DNA of 64,000 bases from Ancylobacter novellus (GTDB taxonomy: Bacteria; Pseudomonadota; Alphaproteobacteria; Rhizobiales; Methylopilaceae), in contig QFPN01000010.1 in assembly GCA_003241695.1 (NCBI GenBank), positions 62,001-126,000 of the forward strand, in the 5' to 3' direction. A program made the translations under genes and the position numbers. Numbering within the stretch: the stretch's first letter is position 1; every line of letters starts with the position of its first letter. Below the pieces are notes generated by a model. It ran no database searches and was not told the DNA's origin. It saw only the letters and a list, made by a program, of their open reading frames with translations. Shown here piece after piece: positions 16,805 to 27,017 of this stretch.

Positions 16805-16842
16805 CCTGTACCGAATGGAAAAGATTTTACCGATTGGTACAG
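16805..16842. promoter_or_regulatory. paired TetR-type operator upstream of the NTF2-like gene
   Basis: CCTGTACC at 16805–16812 and GGTACAGG at 16835–16842 are exact reverse complements and enclose two related 12-base sites, TACCGAATGGAA (from 16809) and TACCGATTGGTA (from 16828). The second is close to a palindrome with TACC/GGTA half-sites. It covers the 5' leader and ribosome site of the gene starting at 16795. The adjacent TetR protein (15531–16088) is the natural candidate to bind it. Confidence 0.6.
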
Positions 16843-16964
16843 GAAACAGGCAGACCGTCAATGTCCGCGCGGGCGCGCTCCTCAACAGGAATGAGAGCGG
16901 CGCCGTTTGCCCCCCGCCGGGATTCGGGATTTATGGAGCCTCCGCATCCTCCCGGCGACCGACG

Positions 16965-19637
16965 ATGAACGACGCCTCCGCCGCCACGTCGGCGCGCCCG
17001 ACGCCGATGATGGAGCAGTATCTCGAGATCAAGACGGCCAATCCGGACAGCCTGCTGTTCTACCGGATGGGCGACTTCTACGAGATGTTCTTCGACGACG
17101 CCGAGGTCGCGAGCCGCTCGCTCGGCATCGCGCTGACCAAGCGCGGAAAACATCTCGGCGAAGACATCCCGATGTGCGGCGTGCCGGTGGAGCGCGCCGA
17201 CGACTATCTGCAGCGCCTGATCGCGGCGGGCTTCCGCGTCGCGGTCTGCGAGCAGACCGAGGATCCGAAGGAGGCGAAGAAGCGCGGCGCGAAGTCGGTG
17301 GTGCGCCGCGACGTGGTCCGGCTCGTCACGCCCGGCACGCTGACCGAGGACGCGCTGCTGGAGCCGCGCCGCGCCAACCTGCTGGCGGCGCTCGCCCGCG
17401 GGCGCGGCGAAGACGGCGGCATGGCGTTCGGCCTCGCTTATGTGGACGTCTCGACCGGCGCCTTCGCGGTGTGCCAGGTCGCGCCCGGCTCGCTCGGCGC
17501 GGCCCTCGCCCGGATCGACGCTGCCGAGATCCTCGTTCCCGAGCAATTCGTCGAGGAGCTCCATTCTGCGCTCGGCGAGGCGCGCGCGGCCGTCACGCCG
17601 GCGCCCCGCGACCTTGTCGACCCCGCCCGCGCCGAGGCGAGGCTCGCCGGCCATTTCGGGGTCGCAACCACCGAAGCCTTCGGGACGCTGTCGAAGCCCG
17701 AACTGACGGCCGCGGCCGCCATAGTCGGCTATCTCGAGCGCACCCAGCTCGCGAGCCGCCCTCCCCTCCAGGCGCCGGTGCGCGAGGGCCGCGGCGCCAT
17801 GATGGAGATCGACGCCGCGACGCGCGCGAACCTCGAACTCGCCCGCCGCCTCTCGGGCGAGCGCGAGGGAAGCCTGCTCGACGCCGTCGACCGCTGCGTC
17901 ACCGCCGGCGGATCGCGCCTGCTTGGCCAGAGGATCGCCGGCCCGCTGCTCGACGTCGCCGCCATCGCCCGCCGCCACGACGCCGTCGCGGCCCTGATCG
18001 AGGCGCCGGAGCTTCGCCGTACGGTGCGGAGAACGCTCGGGCAGGCGCCCGACCTCGCCCGTGCGGCGCAACGTATCGCACTCGCGCGCGGAGGCCCGCG
18101 CGACCTCGCCGCCATCCGCGACGCGCTCGACGCAGCCCACGCCCTGTCGACGCGCCTTGCTTCCATGGACGACGCGCCGGCCGAACTCGCCGCCGTCGCG
18201 CGCTCGCTCGCTGACGCCGACCACGCGCTCGCGCAGGATCTCGCCCGGACGCTCGCCGACGAACTGCCGCTGCTGAAGCGCGACGGCGGCTTCGTGCGCG
18301 CGGGCTGCGAGGCGGAACTCGACGCCACGCGGGCGCTGCGCGACGAGAGCCGCAAGGTCATCGCCCAGCTTCAGGCGTCCTACGCCGAGGCGACCGACGT
18401 GCGGACGCTACGCGTCAAGCACAACAACGTGCTGGGCTATTTCATCGAGGTGCCGCAGCAGCATGGCGAACGCCTCCTGAAGCCGCCGCACGCCGAGACC
18501 TTCGTGCACCGCCAGACCATGGCGGGCGCGATGCGCTTCACGACGACCGAACTCGGCGACCTCGAACGCCGCATCGGCGAGGCGGCCGACACCGCGCTCA
18601 GGATGGAGCTCGCGATCTTCGACCGGCTCTCGACCCGCGTCGCGGAAGGCTGGGAGGGCTCGCGCGCCTGCGCCGAGGCGCTCGCGGCGCTCGACGTCGC
18701 CGCGGGGCTCGCCGAAGTCGCGGTGGAGCTCGGCCATACGAGGCCGCATGTCGACGACGGCCTGGACTTCCGCATCGAGGCCGCGCGCCATCCGGTGGTG
18801 GAGGCGGCGCTGAAGCGCGAGGGAAAGCCCTTCGTGCCGAACGACGTCGACCTGTCGGCCCCGGACGCGTCCGGCGGGCTGATCCAGCTGGTCACCGGCC
18901 CCAACATGGGCGGAAAGTCGACCTATCTCCGGCAGGCGGCGCTCTGCGCCGTGCTCGCACAGGCCGGGGCCTACGTGCCGGGGAAGGCCGCGCATATCGG
19001 CGTGGTGGACCGGCTCTACAGCCGCGTCGGCGCCGCGGACGATCTCGCGCGCGGGCGCTCGACCTTCATGGTCGAGATGGTCGAGACCGCGGCGATCCTC
19101 AACACCGCCGGCCCGCGCTCGCTCGTGGTGCTCGACGAGATCGGCCGCGGCACGGCGACCTTCGACGGCCTGTCGATCGCATGGGCCGCGATCGAGCATC
19201 TGCACGAAACGAACCGCTGCCGCGCGCTGTTCGCGACGCACTTCCACGAACTCACCGCTCTCGCCCGGAGGCTGCCGCGCCTGCGCAACGCGACGGTGCG
19301 GGTCGCGGAATGGAAGGGCGAAGTCGTGTTCCTGCACGAGGTCGCGGCCGGCGTCGCCGATCGCTCCTACGGCATTCAGGTGGCGAAGCTCGCCGGGCTT
19401 CCCGCGGCGGTGACGCGGCGCGCCAAGGCGGTGCTCGACGAGCTCGAAGCCGCCGACCGCGCCTCGCCGATCGAACGCATGATCGACGACCTCCCCCTCT
19501 TCGCCGCCACGCGGGCGAAGCCGGACGACGGCCCCGATCCGCTCGCCGAAGCGCTCGACGCCCTCGACCCCGACGCCCTCACCCCGAGGGAGGCGCTGGA
19601 GGCGCTCTATCGGCTGAAGGGGCTGCGGAAGGATTAG
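16965..19637 (+). CDS. mutS: DNA mismatch repair protein MutS
   Basis: An 890-residue mismatch-recognition ATPase. The N-terminal mismatch-binding domain has FYRMGDFYEMFFDDA (the Phe-x-Glu wedge motif), and the ATPase has Walker A GPNMGGKSTYLRQ, Walker B LVVLDEIGRGTATFDG and the conserved ATHFHELTAL. Full length for the family. The frame is open back to 16734, but ATG at 16965 gives the usual short leader before MMEQYLEIK. It precedes glnD by 81 bp, an order seen in rhizobial relatives. Confidence 0.97.
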   Translation: MNDASAATSARPTPMMEQYLEIKTANPDSLLFYRMGDFYEMFFDDAEVASRSLGIALTKRGKHLGEDIPMCGVPVERADDYLQRLIAAGFRVAVCEQTEDPKEAKKRGAKSVVRRDVVRLVTPGTLTEDALLEPRRANLLAALARGRGEDGGMAFGLAYVDVSTGAFAVCQVAPGSLGAALARIDAAEILVPEQFVEELHSALGEARAAVTPAPRDLVDPARAEARLAGHFGVATTEAFGTLSKPELTAAAAIVGYLERTQLASRPPLQAPVREGRGAMMEIDAATRANLELARRLSGEREGSLLDAVDRCVTAGGSRLLGQRIAGPLLDVAAIARRHDAVAALIEAPELRRTVRRTLGQAPDLARAAQRIALARGGPRDLAAIRDALDAAHALSTRLASMDDAPAELAAVARSLADADHALAQDLARTLADELPLLKRDGGFVRAGCEAELDATRALRDESRKVIAQLQASYAEATDVRTLRVKHNNVLGYFIEVPQQHGERLLKPPHAETFVHRQTMAGAMRFTTTELGDLERRIGEAADTALRMELAIFDRLSTRVAEGWEGSRACAEALAALDVAAGLAEVAVELGHTRPHVDDGLDFRIEAARHPVVEAALKREGKPFVPNDVDLSAPDASGGLIQLVTGPNMGGKSTYLRQAALCAVLAQAGAYVPGKAAHIGVVDRLYSRVGAADDLARGRSTFMVEMVETAAILNTAGPRSLVVLDEIGRGTATFDGLSIAWAAIEHLHETNRCRALFATHFHELTALARRLPRLRNATVRVAEWKGEVVFLHEVAAGVADRSYGIQVAKLAGLPAAVTRRAKAVLDELEAADRASPIERMIDDLPLFAATRAKPDDGPDPLAEALDALDPDALTPREALEALYRLKGLRKD

Positions 19638-19718
19638 GCTTCTCGAAGACGGCCGAAAGCGTCCCGTTTGCGCCCCGGCCCAGCCCGCCATAGATAGCGG
19701 CTTCACTATTTCGCCCTC

Positions 19719-22580
19719 ATGATGCGCGGTGGCCGTCCGCGCCCGGAGCTTCAGCCCCACCCGATGTCGACCGTCCGCCAACGCCTCCGCGCCGCGCGCA
19801 ACGTGCGGGCGCTCGTCGACCAGAAGGCGCTGGCCCGCGACCTGTCGGAGATCGCCGCGCGCCATCGCGGGCAGTCGCGGGAGCGGCACGCCGCGGTCGT
19901 GGCGCGGATCAAGCAGGCGCTGGCGGACGGCCGCGCGCAAGCGCGCGAATGGCTGAACGAGGACGGCGCCGGAACCGCCTGCGCGGAGCGGCTGTCGCGG
20001 CTGATGGACGCCTGCGTGGTCTCGCTCTACGAGCACGTGACAACCGACCTCTATCCGATCGCGAACCCGTCTTCGGGAGAGCGTCTCGCGGTGGTCGCGG
20101 TCGGCGGCTACGGCCGCGGAGCGATGGCGCCGGGGTCCGACGTCGATCTGCTGTTCCTCATGCCCTACAAGGCGACGGCCTGGGCCGAGAGCGTCGTCGA
20201 GGCGATGCTCTACGTGCTGTGGGATGTCGGGCTGAAGGTCGGCCACGCCCGCCGCTCGATCGACGAGTGCGTCCGGCTCTCCCGCGCAGACATGACGATC
20301 CGCACCGCGGTGCTGGAGTCGCGCTTCATCGTCGGCGACGAGAACCTGTTCGAAGACAAGGTGAAGCGCTTCGACGCCGAGGTCATGGAAGGCACCGGCG
20401 CGGAATTCGCCGCCGCCAAGCTCGCCGAACGCGAGGAGCGGCTGCAGAAGGCCGGCGGATCGCGCTATCTCGTCGAGCCGAACGTCAAGGAGGGCAAGGG
20501 GGCGCTGCGCGACCTCAACACGCTGTTCTGGATCGGCAAATACGTCTACCGCGTGCGCGACGTCTCGGACCTCGTCGAGGCCGGCCTGTTCTCGGCCGCG
20601 GAGCTGCGCCTGTTCAAGAAGTGCGAGGACTTCCTCTGGGCGGTGCGCTGCCACCTGCATTTCATCACCGGGCGCGCGGAAGACCGGCTGTCCTTCGACC
20701 TGCAACGCGAGATCGCGATCGCGCTCGGCTACACCGAGCATCCGGGCCTGAAGGACGTCGAGCGCTTCATGAAGCACTACTTCCTCGTGGCCAAGGACGT
20801 CGGCGACCTCACCGCCATCGTCTGCCACGCGCTCGAGGCGCGCCAGCAGAAGAAGAAGCCCAAGCTCGACCGCTTCCTCACCCGCTTCCGCAAGTCGAAC
20901 CGGAAGGCCTCGCCGGAAAGCGGCGCCTTCGTGGTCGACGGCGGGCGGCTCAACGTCCACGACGATCAGGTCTTCGCGCGCGATCCGGTCAATCTGATCC
21001 GCTTCTTCAAGATTCTCGACGCTCACGAGATCCCCAGCCATCCGGCCGCCGCCCGGCTCATCACCAAGTCGTTGAAGCTGATCGACCATGACCTCCGCGA
21101 AAATCCGGAGGCCAACGAGCTGTTTCTCGAAATTCTCAGTTCGCGCCGGTCGCCGGAGAAGATCCTGCGGCGGATGAACGAGACCGGGGTGCTCGGACGC
21201 TTCATCCCGGATTTCGGCCGCATCGTCGCGATGATGCAGTTCAACATGTACCACCACTACACGGTGGACGAGCACCTGCTGCGCTCAATCGGAATTCTGG
21301 CCGACATCGAGGCCGGAAGAGCCTCCGACGAACATCCGCTGTCGATCGAGCTGATCCCGACGCTGCGCGACCGGGTCGCGCTCTATGTCGCGCTGTTTCT
21401 GCACGACGTCGCCAAGGGAAGGCCGGAGGACCATTCGGTCGCCGGCGCCAAGATCGCGCGCAAGCTCTGTCCCCGGCTCGGCCTCACGGCCGCCCAGACC
21501 GACACCGTCGCCTGGCTCATCGAGCAGCACCTCACCATGTCGATCGTGGCGCAGTCCCGCGACCTTTCCGACCGGCGCACCATCGAGGACTTCGCCAAGA
21601 TCGTGCAGAGCCCCGAGCGGCTCAAGATGCTGATGATCCTCACCATCGCCGACATCAAGGCGGTGGGTCCGGGCGTGTGGAACGGCTGGAAGGGCCAGCT
21701 CCTGCGGACGCTCTACTGGGCGACCGAACTCGTCCTGACGGGCGGCCATTCGGCCGGCGACCGGCGCAGCCTCGTGGAGCAGGCGAAGAGCGACCTCCGC
21801 ACTCGCCTCTCCGACTGGAGCGACGCCGAATTCGCCGCCTATGCGGAGCGGCATTACCCGCCCTATTGGCTCAAGACCGACCTCGACCGGGCCGAGCGCC
21901 ACGCCCGCTTCGTCGCGGCCGCCGCCGCGGAAGGGCGCACGCTCGCGACCGAAAGCTCGACCGACAGCTTCCGTGGCGTGACCGAGGTGACGGTGCTCGC
22001 CCCCGACCACCCGAAACTGCTGTCGATCATCGCGGGCGCCTGCGTCGCGGCCGGCTCGAACATCGTCGACGCCCACATCTCGACGACGACCGACGGTTTC
22101 GCGCTCGACACGATCTTCGTCGGCCGCGCCTTTCCGCAGGACGAGGACGAATTGCGCCGCGCCGGCCGGATCGCCGAGGCGATCGAGCAGGCGCTCCGGG
22201 GCGAGATCCGGCTCTACGACATGGTTGCGAAGCGCCAGGAGGCGGCGCGCGCGAAGTCCAAGTCCCGCGCCTTCCACATCGCGCCCGAAGTCACCATCAC
22301 CAACGCCTGGTCGGACCGCCACACCGTGATCGAGGTGGTGGGGCTCGACCGGCCGGGCCTGCTCTACGAACTGACCGACGCGCTCTCGAAGCTCAACCTC
22401 AACATCGTCTCGGCCCATGTCGCGACCTTCGGCGAGCGGGCCGTGGACGTGTTCTACGTGACCGACCTCACCGGCGCGAAAATATCCAATCCGAACCGTC
22501 AGTCGGCGATCCGGGCGCGCATGAAGGCGGCGTTCGAGACGGAGAGCCGCGCTGCACGGGACAAAGTCGCGGGAGGCTGA
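19719..22580 (+). CDS. glnD: bifunctional PII uridylyltransferase/uridylyl-removing enzyme
   Basis: A 953-residue nitrogen sensor that adds or removes UMP on PII proteins according to glutamine. Domains in order: nucleotidyltransferase with GGYGRGAMAPGSDVDLLF (about 125–142), the GlnD adenylyltransferase-like middle, an HD phosphohydrolase with LHDVAKGRPEDHS, and two C-terminal ACT domains (VLAPDHPKLLSIIAG; VVGLDRPGLLYELTDAL). Start is ATG 19719; a second ATG at 19764 is possible and no strong ribosome site separates them. In many rhizobia mviN follows; here a protease gene does. Confidence 0.96.
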   Translation: MMRGGRPRPELQPHPMSTVRQRLRAARNVRALVDQKALARDLSEIAARHRGQSRERHAAVVARIKQALADGRAQAREWLNEDGAGTACAERLSRLMDACVVSLYEHVTTDLYPIANPSSGERLAVVAVGGYGRGAMAPGSDVDLLFLMPYKATAWAESVVEAMLYVLWDVGLKVGHARRSIDECVRLSRADMTIRTAVLESRFIVGDENLFEDKVKRFDAEVMEGTGAEFAAAKLAEREERLQKAGGSRYLVEPNVKEGKGALRDLNTLFWIGKYVYRVRDVSDLVEAGLFSAAELRLFKKCEDFLWAVRCHLHFITGRAEDRLSFDLQREIAIALGYTEHPGLKDVERFMKHYFLVAKDVGDLTAIVCHALEARQQKKKPKLDRFLTRFRKSNRKASPESGAFVVDGGRLNVHDDQVFARDPVNLIRFFKILDAHEIPSHPAAARLITKSLKLIDHDLRENPEANELFLEILSSRRSPEKILRRMNETGVLGRFIPDFGRIVAMMQFNMYHHYTVDEHLLRSIGILADIEAGRASDEHPLSIELIPTLRDRVALYVALFLHDVAKGRPEDHSVAGAKIARKLCPRLGLTAAQTDTVAWLIEQHLTMSIVAQSRDLSDRRTIEDFAKIVQSPERLKMLMILTIADIKAVGPGVWNGWKGQLLRTLYWATELVLTGGHSAGDRRSLVEQAKSDLRTRLSDWSDAEFAAYAERHYPPYWLKTDLDRAERHARFVAAAAAEGRTLATESSTDSFRGVTEVTVLAPDHPKLLSIIAGACVAAGSNIVDAHISTTTDGFALDTIFVGRAFPQDEDELRRAGRIAEAIEQALRGEIRLYDMVAKRQEAARAKSKSRAFHIAPEVTITNAWSDRHTVIEVVGLDRPGLLYELTDALSKLNLNIVSAHVATFGERAVDVFYVTDLTGAKISNPNRQSAIRARMKAAFETESRAARDKVAGG

Positions 22581-22592
22581 CGCCCCGCGCCG

Positions 22593-22610
22593 GTTTCACA
22601 CAGCTGAAAC
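22593..22610. promoter_or_regulatory. short inverted repeat after glnD
   Basis: GTTTCA (22593–22598) and TGAAAC (22605–22610) flank a six-base loop, 13 bases after the glnD stop and about 100 bases before the protease start. It could be a weak transcription stop or an operator for the protease. There is no T tract. Confidence 0.3.
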
Positions 22611-22708
22611 TCCGTATGACTACGTACAACACGAAAGTGTCTGGACGGACGGGCGGGCGCTGGCCTGTTCTCGGGCGATCGTCAGAAACGACTCATGGGG
22701 GGCATTTC

Positions 22709-23830
22709 ATGATTGTGCGAAGCGCAGCGACGGCGATCGCTCTGCTCGCGGCGGTTTCGGCCGCGCATGCGGACTCGGGCGAGGCGGCCTCGCTCAGAAA
22801 CACCGGCGGAAACGTCGCGCTCGACTACGCCAACGCCAAGCCGAAACCGCTCCCGACCGTCCGAACGTCGCCCGGAACGCAGCTCGAGCTGCTGAAAGCC
22901 GCAGAAAAGCTCGACATCTCCGGCGAGCAGCTTTTCCAGCCGGGCGCCAGGGGCGACGGGACCACGTCTCCGATCACACTGCCGAAGTCGCGTTACGTCG
23001 CGCCCGACGAGGTCGGCGCGCAGGAATACGGCACCGCCAACCAGCCCTACACGACGTCTTATGAAAAGAAACCGAAGGCGGACCCGTACCGGCGCGCCGG
23101 CAAGCTGTTCTTCAAGGACGGCGCCGACACCTATGTCTGCTCCGCGTCGATGATCAAACGCGGCGTGGTCGTGACCGCCGCCCACTGCGTGAGCCAGTTC
23201 GGCGAGAACCGCTTCTTCTCCGGCTTCGAATACGTCCCGGCCTATTCCGGCGGCGCCGCGCCCTACGGAAAATGGGACTGGGCGTGGGTGTTCGCCCCGC
23301 CGAAATACTTGAAGGGGACCGACAAGTGCTCCTCGGCCGGCCCGGGCGTGGTCTGCGAGAGCGACATCGCCGTCATCGTGCTCGCGCCGAAGAAGAGCCG
23401 CTACGCCGGCGACTCCACCGGCTGGTTCGGCTTCGGCACCGGCGGCTACAGCTACACGCCGAACGGCCAGGCGCTCATCACCCAGCTCGGCTATCCGGTG
23501 TCTCTCAACAACGGCCAGGAGATGATGCGCACCGACTCGCAAGGCTCAGTCGATTCGAACAGCGTCGGAAACACCATCATCGGATCGCTGCAGACCGGCG
23601 GATCGAGCGGCGGCCCATGGCTCGTCAACTTCGGATTCGCGCCGACCCCGCAGGGCAACCCTTTCGGCACGGACGCGGATCGCAACATTGTTGTCGGCGT
23701 GACGAGCTGGGGCTACGTGAACGCGAGCGCCGTCCGGAAGCAGCAGGGCGCTTCGTTCTTCAAGAACAAGGCCAACATCGGGGCCTTGGTCGACAAGGCC
23801 TGCAACAAGGTTCCGGCGGCCTGCCAGTGA
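22709..23830 (+). CDS. exported trypsin-like serine protease
   Basis: A 373-residue secreted protein: signal peptide to about residue 20 (VSAAHA), a roughly 110-residue pro-region, then an S1 fold with H159 in TAAHC, D219 in CESDIAV and S300 in GGSSGGPW. Four cysteines in the protease part could form disulfides (VCSAS/AAHC; KCSSA/VCESD). ATG at 22709 has GGGGGG upstream. The gene stands alone between glnD and a desaturase gene. Substrates unknown; a degradative or envelope role is likely. Confidence 0.88.
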   Translation: MIVRSAATAIALLAAVSAAHADSGEAASLRNTGGNVALDYANAKPKPLPTVRTSPGTQLELLKAAEKLDISGEQLFQPGARGDGTTSPITLPKSRYVAPDEVGAQEYGTANQPYTTSYEKKPKADPYRRAGKLFFKDGADTYVCSASMIKRGVVVTAAHCVSQFGENRFFSGFEYVPAYSGGAAPYGKWDWAWVFAPPKYLKGTDKCSSAGPGVVCESDIAVIVLAPKKSRYAGDSTGWFGFGTGGYSYTPNGQALITQLGYPVSLNNGQEMMRTDSQGSVDSNSVGNTIIGSLQTGGSSGGPWLVNFGFAPTPQGNPFGTDADRNIVVGVTSWGYVNASAVRKQQGASFFKNKANIGALVDKACNKVPAACQ

Positions 23831-24076
23831 CGGGCAGACAAGCCTGAGACGTCGGTCGGGCGCGTCCCGACCGGCATTCCGGATTTTCTCGATCGACACG
23901 GCCGGACGAACGCCGTTCCGGCCTGATCGCCATGTCTCGGGCGCACGGCCCGGGCTGCGACGGGACAGGTGTCCCGTCCTCTCGAACGATGGTATAGGAC
24001 GGACCCGCAAGCGTCGGTCCGCGGGGGGAATGGCCGAGGCTCCGAAGAACCGCGGCCCGCGGCCGCCGCCTCGCGC

Positions 24077-25162
24077 ATGGACGTCCGGACCCCGATGACC
24101 GCACACGCCGCACCCGACCGCAATCTCGTCGCCCAGGCGCACAAACTCTGCGCCGACCTGATGGGCGCGCGGCCGGCGATCTACTGGACCGACCTCCTCC
24201 TGACAGCGCTCGTCGCCTATGCGGGCTTCGCCGGCGCCGTGCTGCTGCCGGGGTTCTGGCCGAAGGCCGCGGCTTTCATGGTCTCGGCGCTCGCCTTCTA
24301 TCGCGGCGTCTCCTTCATCCACGAGGTCAGCCACCTGCGCCCGCAGGACGTGCCCGGCTTCAAGGCCGGCTACAACGCGCTGATCGGCGTGCCCTTCCTC
24401 ACGCCCTCGCTGATGTATGAGGGCGTCCACAACCTGCACCACGCCAAGACGCGCTACGGCACCGTGCAGGATCCCGAATACATGCCGCTCGGCCACGGCG
24501 CGATCTGGCAGGTGCCGCTGTTCGTGCTCGTCGCGGCGCTCGCGCCCGTCGGCCTGCTGATCCGCTTCGCGGTGCTGTCGCCGATCGCGGCGCTGGTCCC
24601 GCCGTTCCGGCGCGTGGTGGTGGAGCGGTTTTCGGCGCTAGCCATCAACCCGCTGTTCCGCCGCGAGATGCCGACCGGCTCGCAGGCGCGCCTCTGGCTC
24701 TGGCTCGAGACGCTCTGCTCGATCTGGGCGATCACGTTCCTCACCCTGGTCGCCGCCGGGGTGATCTCGCCCGCCGTGTTCTGGACCGCCCTCGGTCTCG
24801 GCTCCGCGGTCGGGCTCGTCAACCAGCTCCGCACCCTCGTCGCCCATCACTGGGAGAACGAGGGCGAGGAGATGACGCCGACCGAGCAATATCTCGACAC
24901 GGTCAACGTGCCGCCGCCAGCGACGCTTCCGATGCTGTGGGCGCCGGTCGGGCTGCGCTACCACGCCCTGCACCACCTGCTGCCGCGCCTGCCCTACCAC
25001 GCGCTCGGGACCGCCCATGCCCGCCTGATGGCGGAGCTGCCCGAAAGCGCGCGCTACCGCGAGGGCAACGCCCGCGGCTTTTGGGAAGTGGTCGGCCGCC
25101 TGCTCGGCTTCATCCGCAACCGCCGCGCCGCGCGGGACGCAAAGATCGCCCCGGCGGAGTGA
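24077..25162 (+). CDS. membrane fatty-acid desaturase
   Basis: A 361-residue integral membrane di-iron enzyme. The histidine clusters are H82-EVS-H86, H118-NL-H121-H122 and H296-AL-H299-H300, the three-box pattern of acyl desaturases and hydroxylases, with hydrophobic segments between. The start is uncertain: ATG 24077 and ATG 24095 are both possible and the frame is open to 23969. The middle HWENEGEEMTPTEQYLDT stretch resembles bacterial FADS-family desaturases. Exact substrate (phospholipid acyl chain or carotenoid-like) is not decided. Confidence 0.85.
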   Translation: MDVRTPMTAHAAPDRNLVAQAHKLCADLMGARPAIYWTDLLLTALVAYAGFAGAVLLPGFWPKAAAFMVSALAFYRGVSFIHEVSHLRPQDVPGFKAGYNALIGVPFLTPSLMYEGVHNLHHAKTRYGTVQDPEYMPLGHGAIWQVPLFVLVAALAPVGLLIRFAVLSPIAALVPPFRRVVVERFSALAINPLFRREMPTGSQARLWLWLETLCSIWAITFLTLVAAGVISPAVFWTALGLGSAVGLVNQLRTLVAHHWENEGEEMTPTEQYLDTVNVPPPATLPMLWAPVGLRYHALHHLLPRLPYHALGTAHARLMAELPESARYREGNARGFWEVVGRLLGFIRNRRAARDAKIAPAE

Positions 25163-25205
25163 CGGGATCGCGCGGGCGGAGCGAAGCGCCCCGCCCGCGA
25201 ACCGC

Positions 25206-27017
25206 TCAGGCCGACTCCGGCTTCTCCCTGAAACGGTCCATGATCTTGCCCGCGCGCTTGGGGCGGGTAAGAGGCGTCGGCGTGGGGGCGTTGCCACGGA
25301 CGAGGCTCGTGCCCGAATAGATGTCGCCCGCGAGCTGGAGATCGAAGCGCTCGGCGTCGCGCCGGCGAACGTCCTCGGCGATCTCGGCGGCTTCTTCGTC
25401 CGGCACCCCGAGCGCGACGAGCGCCGCCTCGCCGAACGCCATTGCCGACTCGAAGGTCTCGCGGATGTGGTAGTCGACGCCCGCGCGAGCGAGATCCATC
25501 GCATGGCCGCGATCGAAGGCCCGGACGAAGAGCTTCGCGTGGGGGAACTCCGCCTGCATGAGCTCGACGATCTTCTCGGCCGCCTCCTGCTTGTCGACGC
25601 AGACCAGCACCGCCCGCGCCTGGCCCGCGCCGGAGGTCCGCAGCGTGTCGAGGCGCGTTCCGTCGCCGTAATAGACCTTGAAGCCGAACGTCGCCGCGGC
25701 CTCGATCATCTCGACGTCGTTCTCGATGATCGAGATGTCGACGCCGCGCGCGAGCAGCGACTGGCTTGCGACCTGCGCGAAACGCCCGAAGCCGATCACC
25801 AGCACCTGGCCGGTCAGACCGTCGGCCTCGTCCACGCCGTCGAGCGACTGTTTCGCCGGCGGGGCCAGCCGCTTCAGCGCGAGCGCCGTCAGGGGCGTCA
25901 GCGCCATCGAAAGGATGACGACCGCGGTGAAGATGGCGTTGGTGGGCGCGTCCATGATCCCGACGGCGGCCGCCGCGGAGTAAAGGACGAAGGCGAATTC
26001 GCCGCCTTGGGCGAACAGCGCCACGCGGTCGATCGCCTCCCGCGAGGTCGAGCCGAGCGCCCGCGCCACGCCGAAGATCGCGGCCGCCTTCACGACGATG
26101 AACAGGGCCGTGAAGCCGAGGATCGTGGCCCAGTGCAGGGCGATTGCGGAAAGATCGAGCGACATGCCGACGGCCAGGAAGAACAGGCCGAGCAGAATGC
26201 CCCGGAACGGCTCGACGTCGGCCTCGAGCTGATGCCTGAACGTCGATTCCGACAGCAGCACTCCCGCGATGAACGCGCCCATGGCCATGGAGAGGCCGCC
26301 GAACGCCATCAGCAGCGCCGAGCCCAGCACCACGAGCAGCGCCGCGGCCGTCATCACCTCGCGGGCCTGAGAGCGCGCAAGGATCCGGAACAGGGGATTG
26401 AGCAGATAGCGGCCGGCGACCACGAGGCCGGCGATCGAGGCCAGCGCGATCCCGATCTCGACCCAGCGGTTCGAGCCGGTTTCTCCCCCGGCCGCGGGCG
26501 CGATAAACGCGACGACCGCCAGCAGCGGCACGATCGCGAGGTCTTCGAGCAGCAGGATCGAGACCGCCTTCTGCCCCTGCGGCGTCGAGGTCTCGCCGCG
26601 CTCGTCGAGCATCTGCATGACGACCGCGGTGGACGACAGCACAAAACCCATGCCGGCGACGAACGCGACCGGGAGGGCCAGGCCCGCCGCATAGCCGGCC
26701 GCCGTCAGCAGCGCGCCCGAGACCGCCACCTGTCCCGCGCCGAGGCCGAAGATCTCGCGCCGGAGGCTCCACAATCGAGACGGCTGCATCTCGAGCCCAA
26801 TCACGAACAGCAGCATGATGACGCCGAACTCGGCGACATGAAGGATCGTGGCGGGATCGCTGAACAACCCGAGGCCGAACGGGCCGATGACGAGACCGGC
26901 CGTGAAGTAGCCGAGCACGGAGCCGAGCCCCAGCCGCCGGAAAATCGGAACCGCGACGACGCCCGCCCCGAGAAGCGCCACGACTTGGACGAGTTCGCTC
27001 TGGCCTGCGGCCGCCAT
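25206..27017 (-). CDS. KefB/KefC-type monovalent cation:proton antiporter-2 protein
   Basis: A 603-residue CPA2 transporter for potassium/proton exchange. Twelve or so hydrophobic segments fill residues 1–390 (FAGMGFVLSSTAVVMQML is the conserved helix region; SILLLEDLAIVPLLA follows). A C-terminal RCK/TrkA-N domain begins at GQVLVIGFGRFAQVASQSLL. Such proteins are gated by glutathione adducts or nucleotides and protect against electrophiles, relevant in an organism that makes aldehydes from alcohols. ATG at 27017 follows GGGGATC; the frame upstream to 27407 is not coding. It is convergent with the desaturase gene. Confidence 0.92.
   Translation of the reverse strand: MAAAGQSELVQVVALLGAGVVAVPIFRRLGLGSVLGYFTAGLVIGPFGLGLFSDPATILHVAEFGVIMLLFVIGLEMQPSRLWSLRREIFGLGAGQVAVSGALLTAAGYAAGLALPVAFVAGMGFVLSSTAVVMQMLDERGETSTPQGQKAVSILLLEDLAIVPLLAVVAFIAPAAGGETGSNRWVEIGIALASIAGLVVAGRYLLNPLFRILARSQAREVMTAAALLVVLGSALLMAFGGLSMAMGAFIAGVLLSESTFRHQLEADVEPFRGILLGLFFLAVGMSLDLSAIALHWATILGFTALFIVVKAAAIFGVARALGSTSREAIDRVALFAQGGEFAFVLYSAAAAVGIMDAPTNAIFTAVVILSMALTPLTALALKRLAPPAKQSLDGVDEADGLTGQVLVIGFGRFAQVASQSLLARGVDISIIENDVEMIEAAATFGFKVYYGDGTRLDTLRTSGAGQARAVLVCVDKQEAAEKIVELMQAEFPHAKLFVRAFDRGHAMDLARAGVDYHIRETFESAMAFGEAALVALGVPDEEAAEIAEDVRRRDAERFDLQLAGDIYSGTSLVRGNAPTPTPLTRPKRAGKIMDRFREKPESA

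Noticed and set aside
18408..21275. 955-residue minus-strand frame
   Set aside because: Antisense shadow of mutS and glnD, both clear orthologues.
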